Shown here: piece by piece, positions 5,790-9,691 of the stretch
Layout of the letters: each line of letters opens with the position of its first letter
Position numbering within the stretch: position 1 is the first letter of the stretch
Origin: JBFXDI01 sp050181295
GTDB taxonomy: Bacteria > Pseudomonadota > Alphaproteobacteria > Rhizobiales > Aestuariivirgaceae
Assembly (NCBI GenBank): GCA_050181295.1
Contig: JBFXDI010000147.1
Location: forward strand, 1-9,691
Length of the DNA: 9,691 bases
Reading direction: 5' to 3'
Program-made: the position numbers and the translations under genes
The notes under the pieces: model-generated
The model's input: only the letters and a program-made list of their open reading frames with translations
Databases searched by the model: none
What the model was told of the DNA's origin: nothing

Positions 5790-6605
5790 CTAATTGCCCT
5801 GAAGGCGCGTGGCGAGCAGCGCCATGGTCTTGGCGTAGACCTGGCTCTTGTTCCATTGCAGGAGCGCGCCGAAATTGGCTTGGCCCGGTTGCCAGCCGCC
5901 GCCCCGCTGCCAGCCGTGACCCTTCAGGTAGTTGGCGGTCGAGGCGAGCACGTCCGGCACGCTCCGCAGGAGGTCGCGGTGGCCATTGCCGTCAAAGTCC
6001 ACGGCATATTTGTAGTAGTTCAAAGCCATGAACTGCGTCTGGCCGAGTTCTCCCGCCCAGGCGCCGCGCATCTGGGCGGGCGAAAGGTCGCCGCGCTGCA
6101 CGACCTTCAGCGCTCCCATGAGATTATCCGTGAAGAACGCCGAGCGGCGGCAGTCGTAGGAGAGCGTCGCGAGCGAGCGGAAGACCGGCATATTGCCTCT
6201 GTTCACGCCGAAATCCGTCTCCAGCGCCCAGATCGCCACCACCACGGCGCCCGGCACGCCGAAGGACTTCTCGATGCGCGACAGAAGCCCGGCATGGGCC
6301 TTCATCATCGCGCGTCCCTTGTTGATGCGGTGGCTGTTCACCATGCGCCCGGAGAACTGCTCGAAGCTCTGCTTGAAGACGCGCTGGTTGCGGTCGAGCG
6401 AGATGACCTTGGCGTCGTAGGTCAGACCGTCGAGGGCGGAGGAGGCCACGCGCGGCGAGATGCCGGCAGCGACGGCCTCCTGCTTGAAGGCCGCGAGCCA
6501 GGCCGGAAAGCCCGCCGGCCCGTTTCCGCACTGGGCCGCCATGGCAGGCGTCCCCAGCATGCAGAGAGCGACGCCGCCCGCCGCGATCAGACGCAACGAA
6601 AACAT
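5790..6605 (-). CDS. Secreted lytic murein transglycosylase, MltB family
   Basis: 271 residues. An N-terminal signal peptide (about 1-23, hydrophobic core then TPAMA before AQC) sends it to the periplasm. There is no lipobox, so it is a soluble form rather than a lipoprotein like Escherichia coli MltB. The domain starts at FPAWLAAFKQEAVAAGIS (33-50) and includes the catalytic glutamate E129 in AIWALETDFG, then GAWAGELGQTQFMALNYY (181-198) and VDFDGNGHRDL (202-212), all characteristic of the MltB group. It cleaves peptidoglycan between MurNAc and GlcNAc, leaving 1,6-anhydroMurNAc, in wall remodelling. It stops near LQWNKSQVYAKTMALLATRL with no C-terminal peptidoglycan-binding domain, so this is the short form. 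The start is supported by GGAGGG 6 nt upstream (6612-6617). The 89 bp between it and hicA must hold its promoter, but I see no convincing hexamer pair there. Confidence 0.9.
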   Translation of the reverse strand: MFSLRLIAAGGVALCMLGTPAMAAQCGNGPAGFPAWLAAFKQEAVAAGISPRVASSALDGLTYDAKVISLDRNQRVFKQSFEQFSGRMVNSHRINKGRAMMKAHAGLLSRIEKSFGVPGAVVVAIWALETDFGVNRGNMPVFRSLATLSYDCRRSAFFTDNLMGALKVVQRGDLSPAQMRGAWAGELGQTQFMALNYYKYAVDFDGNGHRDLLRSVPDVLASTANYLKGHGWQRGGGWQPGQANFGALLQWNKSQVYAKTMALLATRLQGN

Positions 6606-6694
6606 GAAATTCCCTCCAGCCTGTTCTCGGGGCCGACCCTAATCCGGCGTCCGGGAGCGTTCAACCGCGTATAGCTGGAGTGGTTACGGTTTGG

Positions 6695-6892
6695 TCAGAA
6701 AGCCTTAGGCACGCCGGCGTCCTTGAGCACGCTGTTTGCCGTATGCACCTTGACGGTTTTCCTCGGTACGCTGAAGCGGCGTTTGGTGCGGGGACTACAC
6801 CAGATTTCGTGCGACCCCTTGCCTTGACGGACGAACTCGCAACCTGCCTCGCGCAGGAGGCGTGCGAGTTCAGGGTAGAGGTTTCCGCCCAT
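6695..6892 (-). CDS. hicA: HicA-family toxin (mRNA interferase)
   Basis: 65 residues, normal for HicA. The double-stranded-RNA-binding-like fold is visible as LARLLREAGCEFVRQGKGSHEIW (9-31), with the catalytic histidine H28 in GSHEIW, then the strand RRFSVPRK and the closing helix TANSVLKDAGV. HicA toxins cleave mRNA and halt translation until neutralised by HicB. The chosen ATG at 6892 shares its A with the TGA of hicB (TGATG), a coupling arrangement that keeps toxin synthesis tied to antitoxin synthesis; a longer frame from 6934 exists but overlaps hicB. The C-terminal residues LKDAGV and the active site are intact. Here the toxin gene is second, the reverse of the common hicA-hicB order. 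Local GC is lower than in the flanking genes (35 of 60 bases at 6721-6780), consistent with acquisition by transfer. Confidence 0.87.
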   Translation of the reverse strand: MGGNLYPELARLLREAGCEFVRQGKGSHEIWCSPRTKRRFSVPRKTVKVHTANSVLKDAGVPKAF

Positions 6893-7128
6893 CAAGCCGC
6901 GCTGCGGCGCGCGGTCACCATGTGCTGGACGCACAGTGAAATGTCAGATGGCTTGCCGGCTTCCGGCGCGGCGAGGTTCGCCATCACCAAGTCCGGCGCC
7001 AGATCGGTCACAATCTCGATCAGGCTGTCCAAGGATGGCGCTTCGGCGTTTAGGCCCGGCACATCAGAGGAATGGACGTACCAGACGCCTTCCTTCTCGT
7101 CATGCCGGACTGAGACTACGAACTGCAT
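6892..7128 (-). CDS. hicB: HicB-like antitoxin (DUF1902 type)
   Basis: 78 residues. VVSVRHDEKEGVWYVHSSDVPGLNAEAPSLDSLIEIVTDLAPDL (4-47) is the HicB-like partial RNase H fold of the DUF1902 group; it is expected to bind HicA and mask its active site. Nothing after about residue 60 looks like the ribbon-helix-helix or helix-turn-helix seen in longer HicB proteins, so DNA-binding autoregulation is not evident. A strong AGGAGG at 7137-7142 lies 8 nt before the ATG, whereas hicA has no clear site of its own, which would favour antitoxin over toxin production. The pair sits between the transglycosylase gene and the urc genes with no other mobile-element trace. Identification rests on the conserved SSDVPGLNAEAP core and the coupled HicA. 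Confidence 0.85.
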   Translation of the reverse strand: MQFVVSVRHDEKEGVWYVHSSDVPGLNAEAPSLDSLIEIVTDLAPDLVMANLAAPEAGKPSDISLCVQHMVTARRSAA

Positions 7129-7154
7129 TCCCGTGGCCTCCTAGACCTTCCTCG

Positions 7155-7183
7155 AAAGTAGTGATCCGGCAAGGATTGGGCAA
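7155..7183 (-). promoter_or_regulatory. Predicted hicBA promoter
   Basis: On the minus strand TTGCCC (7183 to 7178) and TACTTT (7160 to 7155) are separated by 17 bp. The start would fall near 7148, giving about a 20-nt leader that holds the AGGAGG of hicB. Both hexamers are partial matches, but spacing and position fit. Confidence 0.4.
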
Positions 7184-7221
7184 GCCAGCCGAGATGGCCG
7201 GAACGTCGCCCTCGCCCCGCT

Positions 7222-7250
7222 GGACCGGATTCCGGATTTGGTCCTACAAT
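7222..7250 (+). promoter_or_regulatory. Candidate promoter/operator ahead of the urc genes
   Basis: TACAAT at 7245-7250 is a good -10, with the start near 7257 and AAGGAG at 7277-7282 as the ribosome binding site. The hexamer at the -35 distance is poor, suggesting an activated promoter. Immediately upstream is a nested dyad: CCGGA-T-TCCGG (7225-7235) and GGACC ... GGTCC (7222-7226 and 7240-7244). This would suit a dimeric regulator placed over the promoter, though no regulator gene of the pathway is in the window. Confidence 0.35.
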
Positions 7251-7287
7251 GCGGCGCTTCCGATCCCCGTCCGTGTAAGGAGATGCC

Positions 7288-8535
7288 ATGGGGGAAACGA
7301 AGCATATCGTGCTCACCTCGCATCCGCCCCGCGGCGGGGCGAAATCGCCGCGCATCGTATGGGGCGCGCCGAGCGCGAAGGAGCGCGGGCCGGTCATCGG
7401 CAGCCTGCAGAACCCCGAGCAGCGCAATGTCATCGGCGTCCATTCGGGCGCCTACGGGCTCTACCGGGCGCTTGCCATCGCGGCCGGCAAGCTCGACCCC
7501 ATACACAGGCCCGATCTCACCAATACCTCGCCCGCCGTCGCCTGGGGACCGTTCCCGCAGTGGGGCGAGGCCGACAAGATCGTGTCGCTCGATCCCTGGG
7601 GCCATCTCGTGTCGGAGGTCTTCGCGGAAGAGTTGAAGGCCGGCATGGACATCCGCCCCACCATCGCCGTCACCAAGGCGCGCATCACGCTGCCCGAGAT
7701 GCGCGAGGCCATGGCCAGGCGCGATGTCGTGCCGGACGGCATGGTGCTCATGCCCACGGGCGAGGTCAGCGTCACCAAGGCGGCGATCGAGCCCGTGTGG
7801 TATCTGCCCGGCATCGCGCACCGGCTCGGCATCAAGGAGGCGGACCTTCGCCGCTCGCTCTTCGAGCACACCGGCCACATGTTCCCCGAACTCGTAACAC
7901 GCTCGGACCTGAAGGTCTTCCTGCCGCCCATCGGCAACATCACCCTCTACATGATCGGCGATCCGGCATCGCTCTCGGACGGAAAGCACGAGGTCGCCTG
8001 CCGGGTGCATGACGAGTGCAACGGCTCCGACGTGTTCGGCTCCGACATCTGCACCTGCCGGCCCTATCTCGTGCACGGCATAGAGGAATGCGTGAAGACG
8101 GCGCAGCGCGGCGGCGCAGGCCTCATCGTCTACAACCGCAAGGAGGGCAGGGCGCTCGGCGAGGTGGTCAAGTTCCTTGTCTACAATGCGAGGAAGCGCA
8201 ATCCCGCCGGCGACAGCGCGGCCGCCTATTTCGAGCGCACCGAATGCGTGGCGGGCGTCCAGGACATGCGCTTCCAGGACCTCATGCCGGACGTCTTCCA
8301 CTGGCTCGGCATGCGCCGCATCGACCGCTGGATCTCCATGAGCAACATGAAGTTCGACGCCATGGCGGCGCAGGGCATCGAGATCGGGGAACGCGTGCCG
8401 ATCCCCGACGACCGCATCCCGGCGGATGCGCGCGTGGAGATGGACGCCAAGAAGGCGGCCGGATACTTCTCCGGTGACGCGGCAGCGCCCCAGGCCCTGG
8501 ACGAGACCCAGGGCCGGCGGCTCGAAGACTATTAG
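7288..8535 (+). CDS. urc1: GTP cyclohydrolase II-like protein of the URC1 type (uracil catabolism)
   Basis: 415 residues, twice the length of riboflavin GTP cyclohydrolase II (about 200). Residues 1 to about 215 form an extra N-terminal domain (GTP_CH_N type) with DIRPTIAVTKARITLPEM (121-138) and SVTKAAIEPVWYLPGIAHRL (161-180); it has no ribB features. The C-terminal half keeps the zinc cysteines C244, C255 and C257 (HDEC ... ICTC), DVFGS and VYNRKEGRALG (281-291), so it should be a zinc-dependent hydrolase. The region that binds GTP in RibA differs: RQEGRGIGL is RKEGRALGE, and the TNNP-like stretch is MSNMKF. With the DUF1688 gene next to it, this matches Urc1, needed in yeast to open the uracil ring, presumably on a uridine nucleotide. 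AAGGAG sits 5 nt before the ATG. Riboflavin synthesis is the usual automatic label and is less likely here. Confidence 0.87.
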   Translation: MGETKHIVLTSHPPRGGAKSPRIVWGAPSAKERGPVIGSLQNPEQRNVIGVHSGAYGLYRALAIAAGKLDPIHRPDLTNTSPAVAWGPFPQWGEADKIVSLDPWGHLVSEVFAEELKAGMDIRPTIAVTKARITLPEMREAMARRDVVPDGMVLMPTGEVSVTKAAIEPVWYLPGIAHRLGIKEADLRRSLFEHTGHMFPELVTRSDLKVFLPPIGNITLYMIGDPASLSDGKHEVACRVHDECNGSDVFGSDICTCRPYLVHGIEECVKTAQRGGAGLIVYNRKEGRALGEVVKFLVYNARKRNPAGDSAAAYFERTECVAGVQDMRFQDLMPDVFHWLGMRRIDRWISMSNMKFDAMAAQGIEIGERVPIPDDRIPADARVEMDAKKAAGYFSGDAAAPQALDETQGRRLEDY

Positions 8536-8541
8536 GCCGCC
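8493..8541 (+). other. Two abutting hairpins at the urc1/urc4 junction
   Basis: Stem 1 is GGCCCTGG-N7-CCAGGGCC (8493-8515), 8 bp perfect. Stem 2 is GGCGGC-N14-GCCGCC (8516-8541), 6 bp perfect, with the urc1 TAG (8533-8535) in its loop. They touch without a gap, covering the last 14 codons of urc1 and the whole 9-nt spacer region up to 3 nt before the TTG proposed as the urc4 start. No U-run follows, so intrinsic termination is unlikely; a role in coupling, pausing or mRNA stability is inference. Confidence 0.45.
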
Positions 8542-8544
8542 CTC

Positions 8545-9691
8545 TTGTCCGGGCGCGAGACCGAGGTCGAGGAGGCGTCCTGGCTGCTGACCACGCAGGC
8601 CGTGGTCGAGCGCACCGACAATATCCTCAATGCCGGCTTCGGCAGCGACCTTGCGCATTTCCGGGTGGCGGAGGAAAGAATCCGTCCCACGGCGCGGCTC
8701 GTGGCCGACGTGACCCGCGAGCGCTTTCCCGATCTGAAGATCCCGCCGCATGCGCGCTGGCGGCATTTCGTGGTCGAGGGTCACGATCTCTGGGCGGAGC
8801 TTGCGTACACGCTGGACGTTCCCGCGGAGGAGCGGGCGCGCATCCGCTTCGACCTCGCCATCACGAGCGTCCTGCTCGACGCCGGCGCGGGTCCGGACTG
8901 GCAGTACCATCACGCGCCGACCGGCATCACCGTCGGCCGCTCCGAGGGCCTGGCGCTTGCGAGCTTCGAGGCGTTCCGCAACGGCCTCTTCTCCTCCGAC
9001 CCGGCGCGCCCGCTGCTCGCCGACGCCGCGGGCCTCAAGGCGCTGAGCGAGGCGAAGCTCGCGCAGGCTTTCCAGGTGGACGAGGGCAACCCGCTCAACG
9101 GGCTATCGACCCGCGCCGAGCTCATGCGCGTGCTCGGCGCCTCGATCGAGGAGCGGCTGTGGGGCGAGGCGGAGGAGCTCCGGCCCGGCGCGCTCTTCGA
9201 CATCGTGCGGCGCGAGAGCGAGGCCGGCACCGCCTCGATCGGCTCGGCCATCGCCACCATGCAGTCGGTGGTGGGCGCCATATGGCCCGGGCGGCAGCGC
9301 CTGGGGGGGCTCAACCTCGGCGATACCTGGCATCACCCCATGGCGGGCGGCAAGGGGCCGGGCGCCGGCCTCGTGCCCTTCCACAAGCTCATGCAGTGGC
9401 TCTGCTATTCGCTCATCGAGCCGATGCAGGAGGCGGGCCTCGAGGTGATCGAGCAGGAGATGCTGACGCCGCTCGCGGAATACCGCAATGGCGGGCTCCT
9501 CATCGACTCCGGCCTCCTCATGCCGCGCCACCCGAAGGTGCTCGGAGAGGCGCATCAACCCGGCGACGAGGTGGTGGTGGAATGGCGGGCGCTCACCGTC
9601 GGCCTCATCCGGCTGGTGGCGGAGGAGGCGCGCGAGATCCTTGAGAAGACCGAACAGGAGCTGCCGCTCGCCTCGGTGCTCGAGGGAGGCA
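8545..9691 (+). CDS. urc4: URC4/urg3 family protein (DUF1688), 3' end outside the window
   Basis: 382 complete codons are visible and the frame is open to the edge; bacterial members run a little over 400 residues, so roughly 30-40 are missing. Recognisable stretches are SWLLTTQAVVERTDNIL near the N-terminus, FPDLKIPPHARWRHF, then GSAIATMQSVVGAIWPGR, GGLNLGDTWHHP, LVPFHKLMQWLCYSLIEP and NGGLLIDSGLL. In yeast Urc4 is required for growth on uracil and mutants accumulate ribosylurea, so it probably acts after ring opening; no catalytic mechanism is established to my knowledge. There is no ATG near the start. TTG at 8545, 9 nt after the urc1 stop, keeps the whole conserved N-terminus but has no ribosome binding site; CTG at 8584 has AGGAGG at 8570-8575; GTG at 8602 would cut into the family region. 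The frame is the same as urc1, so reinitiation after the TAG is plausible. Confidence 0.88.
   Translation, partial: MSGRETEVEEASWLLTTQAVVERTDNILNAGFGSDLAHFRVAEERIRPTARLVADVTRERFPDLKIPPHARWRHFVVEGHDLWAELAYTLDVPAEERARIRFDLAITSVLLDAGAGPDWQYHHAPTGITVGRSEGLALASFEAFRNGLFSSDPARPLLADAAGLKALSEAKLAQAFQVDEGNPLNGLSTRAELMRVLGASIEERLWGEAEELRPGALFDIVRRESEAGTASIGSAIATMQSVVGAIWPGRQRLGGLNLGDTWHHPMAGGKGPGAGLVPFHKLMQWLCYSLIEPMQEAGLEVIEQEMLTPLAEYRNGGLLIDSGLLMPRHPKVLGEAHQPGDEVVVEWRALTVGLIRLVAEEAREILEKTEQELPLASVLEGG

Noticed and set aside
4373..6031. 552-residue plus-strand reading frame
   Set aside because: It is antisense to gluQ and then out of frame with the glycosylase gene; glycine- and arginine-rich composition without domains.
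6637..6664. TTGAAC-16-TTAGGG as the transglycosylase promoter
   Set aside because: The -10 hexamer matches the consensus poorly; spacing alone is not enough.
6893..6934. Longer hicA start at 6934
   Set aside because: It would overlap hicB by 43 bp; the 1-nt TGATG overlap at 6892 gives the standard HicA length.
7288..8535. Calling the gene ribA for riboflavin synthesis
   Set aside because: Length, the extra N-terminal domain, the altered pocket and the DUF1688 neighbour fit URC1 better.
7141..8913. 590-residue minus-strand reading frame
   Set aside because: It is the reverse complement of urc1 and part of urc4; no family resemblance, explained by high GC at third codon positions.
1..9691. 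tRNA genes, CRISPR arrays, insertion sequences, long direct repeats
   Set aside because: None was seen on either strand: no regularly spaced repeats, no transposase frame and no cloverleaf-like segments in the short intergenic regions.

Overview
The window is GC-rich, densely coding DNA that looks like the chromosome of an alphaproteobacterium, most likely of the Hyphomicrobiales (Rhizobiales). The grounds are a petP-petR type MarR/OmpR pair divergent from ilvE, an EnvZ-like kinase with an HDLRTILTR H-box, a GluQ-RS gene, an MltB-type transglycosylase and a DUF1902-type HicB. The genus cannot be fixed from the sequence alone. No rRNA, tRNA, insertion sequence or CRISPR array was seen, and no stretch above 300 bases lacks a gene.

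Left part (1-3234): the 5' end of a branched-chain aminotransferase (ilvE, minus strand) is divergent from a three-gene regulatory operon: a MarR-family regulator (petP-like), an OmpR-family response regulator (petR-like, ATGA overlap) and an EnvZ-like membrane histidine kinase. A 21-bp palindrome (TATGTCA-N7-TGACATA) covers the start codon of the MarR gene and contains a TTGACA that reads towards ilvE. This suggests autoregulation and possible co-control of ilvE.

Middle (3177-6605): a protein of unknown function with ATP-grasp-like sequence (minus) overlaps the kinase tail to tail by 58 bp. It lies downstream of gluQ (glutamyl-Q tRNA(Asp) synthetase, minus), with a hairpin between them. gluQ is divergent from a short AlkA/MAG-type DNA glycosylase, and the two appear to use overlapping -10 elements, gluQ probably being leaderless. 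The glycosylase ends exactly where a secreted lytic murein transglycosylase (minus) ends; the two stop codons form TAGCTA.

Right part (6695-9691): a compact hicB-hicA toxin-antitoxin pair (minus, antitoxin first), of visibly lower GC, is divergent from two genes I read as the core of the URC (alternative uracil catabolism) pathway. The first is a 415-aa GTP-cyclohydrolase-II-like protein with the long N-terminal domain of the Urc1 type. The second, in the same frame 9 nt after the first one's TAG, is a URC4/urg3 (DUF1688) protein that runs off the window. The URC1/URC4 pair is the most interesting content: the pathway is known genetically from yeast, its chemistry is still partly unresolved, and the junction between the two genes carries two abutting hairpins and a non-ATG start.
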